This document shows positions 27,413 to 36,035 of a stretch of DNA of 64,000 nt, piece after piece. The stretch is from Flavobacterium endoglycinae (lineage in GTDB: Bacteria; Bacteroidota; Bacteroidia; Flavobacteriales; Flavobacteriaceae). A program made the position numbers and the translations under genes. Within the stretch, counting starts at the first letter, position 1, and each line of letters starts with the position of its first letter. Under the pieces are notes generated by a model, which worked only from the letters and a program-made list of their open reading frames with translations, made no database searches and was not told where the DNA came from. The stretch lies in NCBI RefSeq assembly GCF_017352115.1, contig NZ_CP071448.1:1178001-1242000 (forward strand). Reading direction: 5' to 3'.

Positions 27413-29226
27413 ATACCATAAAAAACTGGTTTAAAACCAGCTTAAAACCAACACAGCAACAATTTTGGGATACTTGGGATTCCTTCAGACATAAAAATGA
27501 AAAACTACCTATTCAAGATATTGAAAATCTTGAAATGACATTAAATTCAAAAGCTGAAAAATCAGAACTTGATGCTCACAAGATCAACGTCAGTGCCCAT
27601 AGCGAATTATTTAACACTAAAGAAAATATAGCGAATAAAGGAATCGCAAACGGATATGCGCCATTAAACGGTTTTACAAAATTAGCTGCTCAATATCTTG
27701 ATATTATAAATGATTTAGTTTCTGGAGGCTCAAATTCACTTTTAAGTGCGGAACAGGGGAAAATTTTGCAAAATCAGATAAATCAAATTAAAACTTTATT
27801 ATCATCTGATAATGTAAACTTAAATAGCCTTCAAAAAATAGTAGATACTGTTGAACAAATTCAACTTTCATTAGATACTATTTTAGTAAATGATCTTATC
27901 TCTGGAGGAACTACAAAAGCTTTATCAGCTGAGATGGGTAAAAAACTTAATGAAATTAAGTTAACAGCAACAATTGCAACTGATACTGAAACTCAAATCT
28001 TATCTGCAGTTGCAGAGGACAATAAAGTTATTAGTCGTTCTAAATTATATAATTGGTGGCAATGGGTTAAATATTCTCCTTTAAAATGGAACAATACTAT
28101 ATCAGCAAATCCTGCAACACAACCTAATGAGGTAGTTATTCTAAGTCAACTAAATAAATCTAAACCAACTTTAGATGACGTTTTAGGTGCAGGGATGGTC
28201 GCAAATAACAAATCTATTTATCTTGATGAAGGAGATCTTGAATATAGAGGTTTTATGTCTTCAAGAGGTTTTTCTGCATCACATGGTTTTTCTGGCATAG
28301 GAATGACTTCAACAGATGGAATACAATTTTTCATAAATGAAAATAATAATGGTTGTACTTTTTTAAAAGAAGAAAAAGCAACTCAATATAACAATTTATT
28401 ATTACCGAATAAATCAGGGAAATTGGCTATTATCAAAGATTCTGTAGAAACAGCTCCAGGAACAAAAGAGATTGCTCCCTTAATTATTCCAAATGGAGAA
28501 TTAACAACTGTTCCACAAAGTGGAGCAATAGAAAGAGATGCATTTGGAAATTTATATCAAACTATTTCAAATATACGTTACAGGTTACTTGATACAAGGG
28601 AATATGATAATATTTTAATGACTACATGGAAATCTAAAATACCTGCTTATTTATTAATTAACACTAATAAAAGTAATATCGTTTCCAAAATAGTCAATAT
28701 ACCAGCAACAACTTTTGGGGCTACTGATTTTGGAAGTTATACAATAAAGACAGTTGATCATTATGAAATAGAATCATATAGAGAAGATGGATTATACGAA
28801 CCTGAAAATTTTCTCTTTGAGGTTTACTTGAAAGGTAAAAATTGTAAATTTTCTGGAAATGATTCAATAAGGCTGTATTTTTCGTTGATAAATGATTGTG
28901 AAGCATTAACTAGAAAAATTCGTAACTATGAAATAAACTTGCAAACATCATTATTTGAAAGCCGTAAAATTTGTTCTTCCTTAATTTTCTCCGACACAGG
29001 TTATGATCCTTTGTTAAATATAATTTCAGAAGAATTTAATCAATATTTTATTCAATCTTTAACTTATTCAGGGACATATGGGGATATGAAACTATCTGAA
29101 GCAGATATCTCTTTTGAATATAGAATATCAATAGAATATCAAGACCAAAAAAATTCAAAGGAACAAAACGTAACAAAGGTTATAAAATTTAACAATCTTT
29201 CAACAATGGTTTTAAAATTACAGTAA
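27394..29226 (+). CDS. Tail fibre protein 1
   Basis: A 610-residue fibre-like protein. The first 51 residues (MAIQTLNTIKNWFKTSLKPT...) are almost identical in fibres 2 and 3 and should be the baseplate-docking part. Residues about 52-200 contain shaft repeats with SGGSNSLLSAEQGKILQNQI and SGGTTKALSAEMGKKLNEIK, shared with fibre 2. After about 205 the sequence is unique and Gly/Ser-rich (GFSASHGFSGIG), then a beta-rich C-terminal domain from about 420, the likely receptor-binding end. There is no enzymatic motif. With fibres 2 and 3 it forms a tandem array of alternative or co-assembled specificity modules. Confidence 0.82.
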   Translation: MAIQTLNTIKNWFKTSLKPTQQQFWDTWDSFRHKNEKLPIQDIENLEMTLNSKAEKSELDAHKINVSAHSELFNTKENIANKGIANGYAPLNGFTKLAAQYLDIINDLVSGGSNSLLSAEQGKILQNQINQIKTLLSSDNVNLNSLQKIVDTVEQIQLSLDTILVNDLISGGTTKALSAEMGKKLNEIKLTATIATDTETQILSAVAEDNKVISRSKLYNWWQWVKYSPLKWNNTISANPATQPNEVVILSQLNKSKPTLDDVLGAGMVANNKSIYLDEGDLEYRGFMSSRGFSASHGFSGIGMTSTDGIQFFINENNNGCTFLKEEKATQYNNLLLPNKSGKLAIIKDSVETAPGTKEIAPLIIPNGELTTVPQSGAIERDAFGNLYQTISNIRYRLLDTREYDNILMTTWKSKIPAYLLINTNKSNIVSKIVNIPATTFGATDFGSYTIKTVDHYEIESYREDGLYEPENFLFEVYLKGKNCKFSGNDSIRLYFSLINDCEALTRKIRNYEINLQTSLFESRKICSSLIFSDTGYDPLLNIISEEFNQYFIQSLTYSGTYGDMKLSEADISFEYRISIEYQDQKNSKEQNVTKVIKFNNLSTMVLKLQ

Positions 29227-29274
29227 CACGATATTAATAAAAAATTAGAATAAATTACTGGTCTTATTTTTAAA

Positions 29275-29339
29275 TAAAAACTACGGAAAACCGCGATTCT
29301 TTTTTTCTATTTTTTCTTTCCTTCTAAATTACTTTTACA
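29275..29339 (+). promoter_or_regulatory. Tail-regulon promoter element, fibre 2 unit (degenerate upstream box)
   Basis: TAAAAACTAC at 29275-29284 is a weakened form of CTGAAACTAC. TACTTTTACA follows at 29330-29339 after 45 nt. The surrounding about 140 bp are nearly identical to the fibre 3 upstream region, so this is a duplicated copy whose activator site has drifted. Confidence 0.7.
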
Positions 29340-29371
29340 ACCTCGAATTTAAATAGCAACATTTTTGTGGA

Positions 29372-29413
29372 ATGAAAATCTACTCTGCTATTCTTAACCA
29401 TTTCCAAAAGTAA
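29372..29413 (+). other. Possible 13-residue leader peptide before fibre 2
   Basis: ATG to TAA encoding MKIYSAILNHFQK, 33 nt after the -7 box. The homologous leader before fibre 3 (31488) differs by a 3-nt indel that keeps the frame and the AILNHFQK ending. The start lies in the loop of an AATAGCA/TGCTATT hairpin. It could be a translated leader or only part of a structured 5' UTR. Confidence 0.35.
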
Positions 29414-29443
29414 CATATTATTAATTCAATTAGATAATAAATC

Positions 29444-31195
29444 ATGGCTATACAAACATTAAATACTATAAAAAATTGGTTTAAAACCAGCTTAAAACCA
29501 ACACAGCAACAATTTTGGGATACTTGGGATTCCTTCAGACATAAAAATGAAAAACTACCACTTCAAGATATTGAAAATCTTGAAATGACATTAAATTCAA
29601 AAGCTGAAAAATCAGAACTTGATGCTCACAAAACCAACGTCAGTGCCCATAGCGAATTATTTAACACTAAAGAAAATATCGCGAATAAAGGAATCGCAAA
29701 CGGATATGCACCATTAAACGGTTTTACAAAATTAGCTGCTCAATATCTTGATATTATAAATGACTTAGTTTCTGGAGGCTCAAATTCACTTTTAAGTGCG
29801 GAACAGGGGAAAATTTTGCAAAATCAGATAAACATAATTAATACTTTGCTTCAATCAAATAATGTAAATCCTGATAAATTTGACGAAATTGCTCGAATGG
29901 TAGAAAATATACAGACGTGGCTAAACTATATTGTAATAAATGATTTAACCTCTGGAGGAATGGGATATGCTTTATCTGCTGAAATGGGTAAAAAACTCAA
30001 TGAGATCAAACTTACTGCAACAATTGCAACTGATGCAGAAACACAAATTTCTAATACCATTGAAGAAGATAATAAAGTGATTAGTCGTTCAAATCTTTTA
30101 AACTGGTGGAATTGGCTAGCAATGACAAGAAAAACTATTACAGGAGATTGGAATTTTGAGAATGGTTTGAGATTTCCAAATTCGCAAAATGGATTGACAA
30201 TTAATTCTGAAATTAATTCTGGAAAAATTACTGTTAGTGAAAAAAGTCAATCTAATATAATATCTGAAACACAAATAGAACCTTCGGCACTTACATTGAA
30301 AAACAGAGCATCTGGAGGTCAAGTTCTCGGAACCAGTATTAAAGATGGTGAATTTATGCTTTTTAAAGATGCTACAGGTTATGGAGATTATCAAAATTTA
30401 GCAAGTGTCGGATTAAGTGTGGGGCAAGATAACAAATTATCAGGACAATTATCTTTGACTAATGAAAATGGTATATCTTCGTTTTTGAAAGAAAATCCAG
30501 AAAGTATGATAAATGGCACTTATTTCTACCTTCCTAAAGATATCACTGGTGAACCTAAAACACTAGCAACGACAGACGATACAACCCCAACGACTTTACA
30601 ACAGATGTTAGATAATTCTGGAAACATTGCTTCAGTAGATGGAGGTTCAAGTAGTATAGGAATTTTATATGGGAATGAATATGATAGAGGTATTTATTTT
30701 AGATCTTACAACCCAGATTCTGGAAGTATCTTAGATTTTAGAAATAAAAAAGCTACATTAAGTAATTACAACAGAGACACCGACAAGACAGGAAATATAA
30801 GTGTTGTTTCTGGTGGTATACAATTAGATGAAGTAATAAATTCAGGAGCACAAACTATTTTTGTTTTTGAAACCCCTATAGCCATAGGAAGTCCATCAAT
30901 AATAAAAGTACCAGCTAAAACATCTGGAGAATATACTTTACTTCTAAAAGAAGACTTAAAAAGTTACAGTAATGGTGGAGTATTTACGATTACAGGTGAT
31001 GATGTTACATACCAATTTAATATACCACATGGATTAATGGGCACTGTTAAGATGCATTTTGTAACAACAAATTACAATATCGAAAAAATAGTGTTTGACT
31101 CCTATATATCAGGATCAAATATTGTAGTTTCTTTCACTCAAGATATTCCTTCAAATGGACAAACGATTAAAGTAAACTGGGGAGCATTTCAATAA
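29444..31195 (+). CDS. Tail fibre protein 2
   Basis: A 583-residue fibre-like protein whose first about 130 residues match fibre 1 almost perfectly, also at DNA level (27393-27780 against 29443-29830), a sign of recent duplication or gene conversion. The shaft repeat SGGMGYALSAEMGKKLNEIK is at about 165-185, then WNWLAMTRKTITGDWNFENGL. The distal half (about 230-583) is unrelated to fibre 1. It contains the pattern DTTPTTLQQMLDNSGNI typical of fibres with repeated beta modules, and ends in a compact beta domain (IKVNWGAFQ). Likely receptor binding. It has its own promoter and a strong terminator. Confidence 0.82.
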   Translation: MAIQTLNTIKNWFKTSLKPTQQQFWDTWDSFRHKNEKLPLQDIENLEMTLNSKAEKSELDAHKTNVSAHSELFNTKENIANKGIANGYAPLNGFTKLAAQYLDIINDLVSGGSNSLLSAEQGKILQNQINIINTLLQSNNVNPDKFDEIARMVENIQTWLNYIVINDLTSGGMGYALSAEMGKKLNEIKLTATIATDAETQISNTIEEDNKVISRSNLLNWWNWLAMTRKTITGDWNFENGLRFPNSQNGLTINSEINSGKITVSEKSQSNIISETQIEPSALTLKNRASGGQVLGTSIKDGEFMLFKDATGYGDYQNLASVGLSVGQDNKLSGQLSLTNENGISSFLKENPESMINGTYFYLPKDITGEPKTLATTDDTTPTTLQQMLDNSGNIASVDGGSSSIGILYGNEYDRGIYFRSYNPDSGSILDFRNKKATLSNYNRDTDKTGNISVVSGGIQLDEVINSGAQTIFVFETPIAIGSPSIIKVPAKTSGEYTLLLKEDLKSYSNGGVFTITGDDVTYQFNIPHGLMGTVKMHFVTTNYNIEKIVFDSYISGSNIVVSFTQDIPSNGQTIKVNWGAFQ

Positions 31196-31316
31196 AATGA
31201 ATATATTCACAACTAATAGAACCTCTGATTTTTAAACAATTATATAAAATGAAAAATATATAATTAACATAAAAATATTTATAATGCATTAAATCTTATT
31301 GCTTGATAAATACAAT

Positions 31317-31356
31317 GAGCCGTTAGTAATCAAAAGATTTACTAACGGCTCTTTTT
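31317..31356 (+). terminator. Rho-independent terminator after fibre 2
   Basis: A 15-bp stem, GAGCCGTTAGTAATC with GATTTACTAACGGCTC (one bulge), is followed by TTTTTGTTT. This makes fibre 3 a separate transcription unit. Confidence 0.9.
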
Positions 31357-31390
31357 GTTTAAGTCACCATATTGTTATTGGAATAATTAA

Positions 31391-31455
31391 CTGAAACTAC
31401 GGAAAACTGTGATTCTTTTTTTCTATTTTTTCTTTCCTTCTAAATTACTTTTACA
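31391..31455 (+). promoter_or_regulatory. Tail-regulon promoter element, fibre 3 unit
   Basis: CTGAAACTAC at 31391-31400, a 45-nt gap that is T-rich, then TACTTTTACA at 31446-31455. No TTG-type -33 box is seen at the normal distance. Confidence 0.8.
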
Positions 31456-31487
31456 CCCTCGAATTTAAATAGCAACATTTTTGTGCA

Positions 31488-31532
31488 ATGAAAATCTCTA
31501 CTCTTGCTATTCTTAACCATTTCCAAAAGTAA
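31488..31532 (+). other. Possible 14-residue leader peptide before PKIPD protein 2
   Basis: ATG to TAA encoding MKISTLAILNHFQK, 32 nt after the -7 box, homologous to the 13-residue leader at 29372 with an in-frame 3-nt length difference. An 8-bp AATAGCAA/TTGCTATT inverted repeat encloses its start. Confidence 0.35.
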
Positions 31533-31565
31533 CATATTATTAATTCAATTATAACTAATACCACT

Positions 31566-31694
31566 ATGAGTTATTCAACATCAAGAGGCATAAATAGAAT
31601 GCCTAAAATCCCCGACAAAAGCCATTTGAAAAGTCTATTTAGTTTACATCAAAATGTAAAAACGAATTCTAAAAACAATAATTCAATTAGATAA
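31566..31694 (+). CDS. Small PKIPD-motif protein 2
   Basis: A 42-residue protein (MSYSTSRGINRMPKIPDKSH...) sharing RMPKIPD with the protein at 27251 and IPKIPD with the one at 35333. It ends 6 nt before the fibre 3 start. Short copies of ATTCAATTA lie before it (about 31543-31551) and at its 3' end (about 31681-31689). The fibre 2 unit looks like the same region after deletion between these repeats. It is too short for standard gene finders, but position and motif conservation support it. Confidence 0.6.
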   Translation: MSYSTSRGINRMPKIPDKSHLKSLFSLHQNVKTNSKNNNSIR

Positions 31695-31700
31695 TAAATC

Positions 31701-34700
31701 ATGGCTATACAAACATTAAATACAATAAAAAATTGGTTTAAAACCAGCTTAAAACCAACACAGCAACAATTTTGGGATACTTGGGATTCTTTTAGACATA
31801 AATATGAAAAAATCCCAGTTAATGATATTGAAGGAATCCAAGAATTACTGGATTCTAAAACAGAAGAATCTGATTTTAAAACCATTAATGGAGAATCTAT
31901 TATAGGTTCTGGAAATATTATTATTAAAGAAGGTGAATTACAGAATTTAGACCAGGTTCTTACTGAAGGAAATGCATCTCCACAAAGTGTTCAATTTTAT
32001 GCAGGAGGAGAAAACATTGAATCAGCAAGTGTAATACATACCGTAAATCCATACTTCAATATTATTGAAAACAAAACCGTAAAGGTTAAAAATACTCTTT
32101 ATGCAAATGCAATGAAAATCGAAAACACTAGCGGAGGTATTGGAAATAAAACTATGGTAACTTATCAAGATGATGCCATCGGATTCTCAACAGATAACGG
32201 CGGGGTACGTATAAACTTTCCTAGGTTAGGCCGAAGTTTGCCAACTTATCTACCATTATCAGTAAATGGGCAGTTTGCAGATTTAGCAGGAAATATTGAA
32301 GTTTCTGGGGGTTCAGTTTCTGGAACACCAAATTTTGTTCCAGTGTTTAATGATTCTGGTGACAATGTAGAAATTAGTATTATGAGTCGCGTTGATGGAA
32401 TTTTAAACATTGATACAGGATTAGCCGATACTTCAGGATTGAGGCTTCAACAACTTAGAAATGAATCCGTTGAATATATAACAACAGAGTATTCAATAGG
32501 ATCACAATATTTGCAAGGAATGGTTTATTTTCCTTTAACCAAAAGTATGTATACCGGCCAGCAATATGACAACGGAAACGTCATTGAAATTAATCAATAT
32601 GGAAAGGTTACCTTATTGAATATTGAGGGAAATCTTGTATTTATTAATCCTATGATTCCAGATAAATTAATATCAGCAAAAACTTATTATACTGACAATG
32701 TTAGGGAAACAAGGATCTATAAGTGGTCTCCAGAATCGGGACAAGAACAAATTGCATCTTATGATGGTCAATTATACAAAGATATAACGGTCGATACACA
32801 AGGAAACATGTATTTTATCACAGGCGAATTGGGCGCCAAAGTTGTAAAAGTTACAATTGACGGATTAGTTACAATAATTAGTGATACTGTTAATTATCCT
32901 GATAAAGGTGTTTATAGAGGTGTTTGCGATAGCGAGGATAATCTTATATTAGCAACAAGTGACTTAAATTCATCACTTCTAAAAATTACAGCTGGTACAG
33001 AAGAAATTACCAGAACAGATGGAAATGTTGGTTTAGGTGTTGCAAAAATGATTCTTAGATCTGATGGTAAAATTGCTATTATTGGAGGGACCGACAGACA
33101 AAATGCGATAATTACTACTGCAATATATGAATTCGATGGAGTATACGTATACAGTGTCAATGAATATGAAATGGGAATAATTACTGATGTAAAAGACATT
33201 GACGGTCATCTAGAATATTTATTTCAAGATTGGACTGATGAGAAACATTATTTAGTTAAAGAAACATATTCAGGAGATTTTATTGATAATCGAATTTTTA
33301 TTGGTGAAGGTTTCGAAAAGACACCATATAATTTTGATATCAATCAGACAAATGGCTCATACTATTTTGCAATGCCTTTTGGAACAAAAGCTGGAAGCTT
33401 AACTTTAAAAAGTCAGCCCGTTCTTACAGTTGATGAGTTAGGAAATATTATAAAAGATACTTCTCATCCAAGTGTACAAGAAGTGTTACAAATTATTAAA
33501 GATAGTCAAAAATCTAATTTACAAGAAGTTTTAGAGGCTGGTTCGATTGGATTTGTAAATAAACCTATTAGCTTAGGCAATCAATCTGATGTGACTATTA
33601 ATATTAATAACGGTTTATATATTAACGCTAATCCTAGCGGTACATTTGATGTAGGCGCAGGAGGTTCTGGAGGCTTTAGAATCTCACAAAATGGTCATTA
33701 TTGGAACAACTATAGCAACAGTCCGTTACAAATATCATCATATAGTAAAGGGATAACTTTAAGAGGTGGAAATGGAAGCAGTATTGATATCACTGATTCT
33801 CAATTTAGATTAAATGGAGGCAGTAGCGAAATTGTTTTAGCTGGTGGCGGTTCTACTGGTAAAACGGTAATTCAAAACGGGGGGTTAAATGTCGTAAACG
33901 GTTATTCTGATTTTTACAACGATGTATATGTTGATATTATCAAAAACAGAAGAACAGGTGAAATAAATAATCCAATGAACATATTTTCTGATAATATAAT
34001 GGAAATTCGTTCTTCATTAGAAACATACATTACTGCTTGTGAAAATGGAGTACAAATTATTATGGACAAACCTGAGAATACAGAAAAACCTGAAGGTTAC
34101 GACTTTAATATGAAGCTCAATGCTAAATCTGAAATATACGCCATTACTGAAAAATTAAAAGTTGGCGGTTATGGTACTTCTAACATTACTATTCATAATT
34201 ATAAAATTGAAAGAGTTGAGGCTAATAATACAAGAATTTATCCGATTTCAATAAATGGTCAATTTGCTGATCCTAACGGAAATATTACTATTTCTAGCAC
34301 TGGAGACACTCAAAATTTACAATCAGTTATAGATAATGGAAATGAAGTAAGAGATAAAGGAATTTCTTTTAGAAATAGCGAAGCCTCTTACAACGTTAAT
34401 CTTTTACAAGATACAGATGATTATTTATTAGTAAAAGGTAATTTAAAAGCTTATGGCACTTTGAAGGCTACTGAATTAATCGCAACAAGTCAAATAAATA
34501 CACCTTCTATTAATATTGGCAACTTTTCTGGAGGCCAGGGTTTAAATTTTGGAATAAATTATATTTCTAATGGATCAGGAAATTTTGATTTATTTGTAGC
34601 TGAAGAATTTCATGTAAATGCTAATGTTATATTTTTTAGGACATCTGTTGGTTCATTTAATTTTCCATCAGATAAACCAAATGGTAATTATACATTAGCA

Positions 34701-34892
34701 ACATTAGATGATCTTTTAGAAGTTTTTGATAATCCTACAACAACTGATTTAAGTGCAGCCGATTTAAACACTAATTATGTACAAGCAAAAAAAGGAGATT
34801 CGGTTCATTGTTTGAATATTGCCTCTGGTGGAAAAATATATACAAAAACTACTTCAGGATGGGTTTCTCAGTCAGTTGCGGCGGTAATATAA
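31701..34892 (+). CDS. Tail fibre protein 3 with embedded beta-propeller-like region
   Basis: A 1063-residue fibre, the longest in the locus. Residues 1-37 match fibres 1 and 2 and then diverge. About 170-195 has the phrase LPLSVNGQFADLAGNIEVSG, repeated near 850 as ISINGQFADPNGNITISS, showing modular shaft units. About 260-565 has NHL/propeller-like repeats (DITVDTQGNMYFITGELGAK, RGVCDSEDNLILATSD, MILRSDGKIAIIGGTD), unusual in a fibre and possibly glycan-binding. About 600-850 is Gly/Asn-rich beta structure, and the C-terminus is GWVSQSVAAVI. The promoter and a PKIPD protein precede it. Receptor binding is inferred. Confidence 0.82.
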   Translation: MAIQTLNTIKNWFKTSLKPTQQQFWDTWDSFRHKYEKIPVNDIEGIQELLDSKTEESDFKTINGESIIGSGNIIIKEGELQNLDQVLTEGNASPQSVQFYAGGENIESASVIHTVNPYFNIIENKTVKVKNTLYANAMKIENTSGGIGNKTMVTYQDDAIGFSTDNGGVRINFPRLGRSLPTYLPLSVNGQFADLAGNIEVSGGSVSGTPNFVPVFNDSGDNVEISIMSRVDGILNIDTGLADTSGLRLQQLRNESVEYITTEYSIGSQYLQGMVYFPLTKSMYTGQQYDNGNVIEINQYGKVTLLNIEGNLVFINPMIPDKLISAKTYYTDNVRETRIYKWSPESGQEQIASYDGQLYKDITVDTQGNMYFITGELGAKVVKVTIDGLVTIISDTVNYPDKGVYRGVCDSEDNLILATSDLNSSLLKITAGTEEITRTDGNVGLGVAKMILRSDGKIAIIGGTDRQNAIITTAIYEFDGVYVYSVNEYEMGIITDVKDIDGHLEYLFQDWTDEKHYLVKETYSGDFIDNRIFIGEGFEKTPYNFDINQTNGSYYFAMPFGTKAGSLTLKSQPVLTVDELGNIIKDTSHPSVQEVLQIIKDSQKSNLQEVLEAGSIGFVNKPISLGNQSDVTININNGLYINANPSGTFDVGAGGSGGFRISQNGHYWNNYSNSPLQISSYSKGITLRGGNGSSIDITDSQFRLNGGSSEIVLAGGGSTGKTVIQNGGLNVVNGYSDFYNDVYVDIIKNRRTGEINNPMNIFSDNIMEIRSSLETYITACENGVQIIMDKPENTEKPEGYDFNMKLNAKSEIYAITEKLKVGGYGTSNITIHNYKIERVEANNTRIYPISINGQFADPNGNITISSTGDTQNLQSVIDNGNEVRDKGISFRNSEASYNVNLLQDTDDYLLVKGNLKAYGTLKATELIATSQINTPSINIGNFSGGQGLNFGINYISNGSGNFDLFVAEEFHVNANVIFFRTSVGSFNFPSDKPNGNYTLATLDDLLEVFDNPTTTDLSAADLNTNYVQAKKGDSVHCLNIASGGKIYTKTTSGWVSQSVAAVI

Positions 34893-35007
34893 TCTCTTTT
34901 GAATATTAGAATCGGAATAGTTCTTTAATTATTTTAGTATCAAAAAGAATCAGTAGAATTGATGTTAATCAATCTATCAACAATTTAAATAAGTATTAAA
35001 TAAAATT

Positions 35008-35048
35008 GAAAAGTCAATACAAAATAAAATGTATTGGCTTTTCTTTTT
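35008..35048 (+). terminator. Rho-independent terminator after fibre 3
   Basis: A 14-bp stem (GAAAAGTCAATACA / TGTATTGGCTTTTC, one G-U type pair) followed by TTTTT, 116 nt after the fibre 3 stop. Confidence 0.85.
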
Positions 35049-35131
35049 GAGTATAAAATTAATGCTTTCTAATATTATTTTGTTTACATTTTATCTGGCT
35101 TCACGAATAAACTAAACATATTTAATTTCTA

Positions 35132-35195
35132 CTGAAACTACTGAAAACCAAGCTTTAATTATTCTTTTTTCAGCTTGCCATACCCTACTTTTACA
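35132..35195 (+). promoter_or_regulatory. Tail-regulon promoter element, hub/spike operon
   Basis: CTGAAACTAC at 35132-35141 within ACTGAAACTACTGAAAAC, a 44-nt gap, then TACTTTTACA at 35186-35195. It drives the operon 35333-38994. Confidence 0.8.
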
Positions 35196-35231
35196 TACTC
35201 TAATTGATCTATTAGAATTCTCAAAAAACAT

Positions 35232-35288
35232 ATGAAACGCAATTCACTTTTAAAATATTTTTTGAAAGTCAGAGCTTCAGCTGCATAA
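35232..35288 (+). other. Possible 18-residue leader peptide
   Basis: ATG to TAA encoding MKRNSLLKYFLKVRASAA, 37 nt after the -7 box and 44 nt before the next start. A basic short peptide in the same position as the leaders before fibres 2 and 3, but with a different sequence. Confidence 0.25.
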
Positions 35289-35332
35289 AAAACATCTTCA
35301 ACAATCACTTAATAACTAAACAATTATCAATC

Positions 35333-35527
35333 ATGGATTATACATCAAAAGATTTAGGAGAAATCCCTAAAATACCTGACATGAGCAACTTTAAAAATCC
35401 ACTAGAATCACAATCTGGAGGAAACATTTTTATTGAAAGCTTTAATATCACAACATCAACAACAGCTGATAAAAGTGAAAGTCTATCCGAAATCATAAAA
35501 AAAGAAAGTAAAGACAGCTGTATTTAA
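35333..35527 (+). CDS. Small PKIPD-motif protein 3
   Basis: A 64-residue soluble protein, first gene of the hub/spike operon. Residues 11-16 read IPKIPD, the motif of the small proteins in front of fibres 1 and 3. A C-terminal stretch (IFIESFNITTSTTADKSESL) weakly resembles the N-terminus of the 1361-residue effector (IHNFNLSIKNNTSSQSPEDL). No catalytic or membrane feature. It lies 17 nt before the next gene. It may be a small particle component or assembly factor; function not known. Confidence 0.65.
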   Translation: MDYTSKDLGEIPKIPDMSNFKNPLESQSGGNIFIESFNITTSTTADKSESLSEIIKKESKDSCI

Positions 35528-35544
35528 TCTATTAAAAACAAAAA

Positions 35545-36015
35545 ATGACAGACGAAAAATCCATCCAAAATCTAAAAGAAAAATACGGTGAAATTTTAAA
35601 ACTTACTTCTGATGATCAGTTAATCACCGTTTATTGTAAAAAACCAACTTTTAACATCTATCTAAATTATCAAAATTTATATAAAGACAATCCACATGAA
35701 GCGATTCTATTTTTATTTAAAGAATGTTTACTTGAGAAAGAAAATTATAATGATGAGTTCATGCTTGCTGCAGGAAACTCAATCATCGAAGTAATCAAAA
35801 AAGACAGTGAATTTACAATTAATGCAACTCCGCAAAAAGACGAATTCAAAAAATCAGCGGCCCTTATTCGATATGCTTTTCAGGTAGATCCATACAAACT
35901 TCCTATGGATGAATTTTACAAGCTTCTTGAGGAAGCACTCTGGCTGCAAAAACACAATGATAACAGAATGGAAAACATTATGATTACTGCCTTTGCTAAA
36001 ACATTTTCAAACTAA
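35545..36015 (+). CDS. Tail assembly chaperone-like protein, longer paralogue
   Basis: A 156-residue cytosolic protein. Its N-terminal 100 residues (TSDDQLITVYCKKPTFNIYL...HEAILFLFKECLLE) align with the 114-residue protein at 43375 (DDDDTTLFAYFKKPDISIRS...FKALEVLFKNCYLG), so the two are paralogues. That fold and position suit the small chaperone/regulatory proteins found beside tube and hub genes in contractile tails. The C-terminal third (FQVDPYKLPMDEFYKLLEEALWLQ) is extra. It starts 17 nt after the PKIPD gene and stops 20 nt before the next gene. Confidence 0.6.
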   Translation: MTDEKSIQNLKEKYGEILKLTSDDQLITVYCKKPTFNIYLNYQNLYKDNPHEAILFLFKECLLEKENYNDEFMLAAGNSIIEVIKKDSEFTINATPQKDEFKKSAALIRYAFQVDPYKLPMDEFYKLLEEALWLQKHNDNRMENIMITAFAKTFSN

Positions 36016-36035
36016 AAATAAAAAATAAAATCATT

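Larger units (their letters stand above)
31196..31487. other. Spacer between fibre 2 and fibre 3 units
   Basis: 292 bp with no gene. It contains the fibre 2 terminator (31317-31356) and the fibre 3 promoter element (31391-31455), with A/T-rich filler before them. Confidence 0.7.
34893..35231. other. Spacer after fibre 3
   Basis: 339 bp without a gene. It contains a terminator (35008-35048) and the promoter element of the baseplate operon (35132-35195). The remainder is A/T-rich with no visible ORF. Confidence 0.7.
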
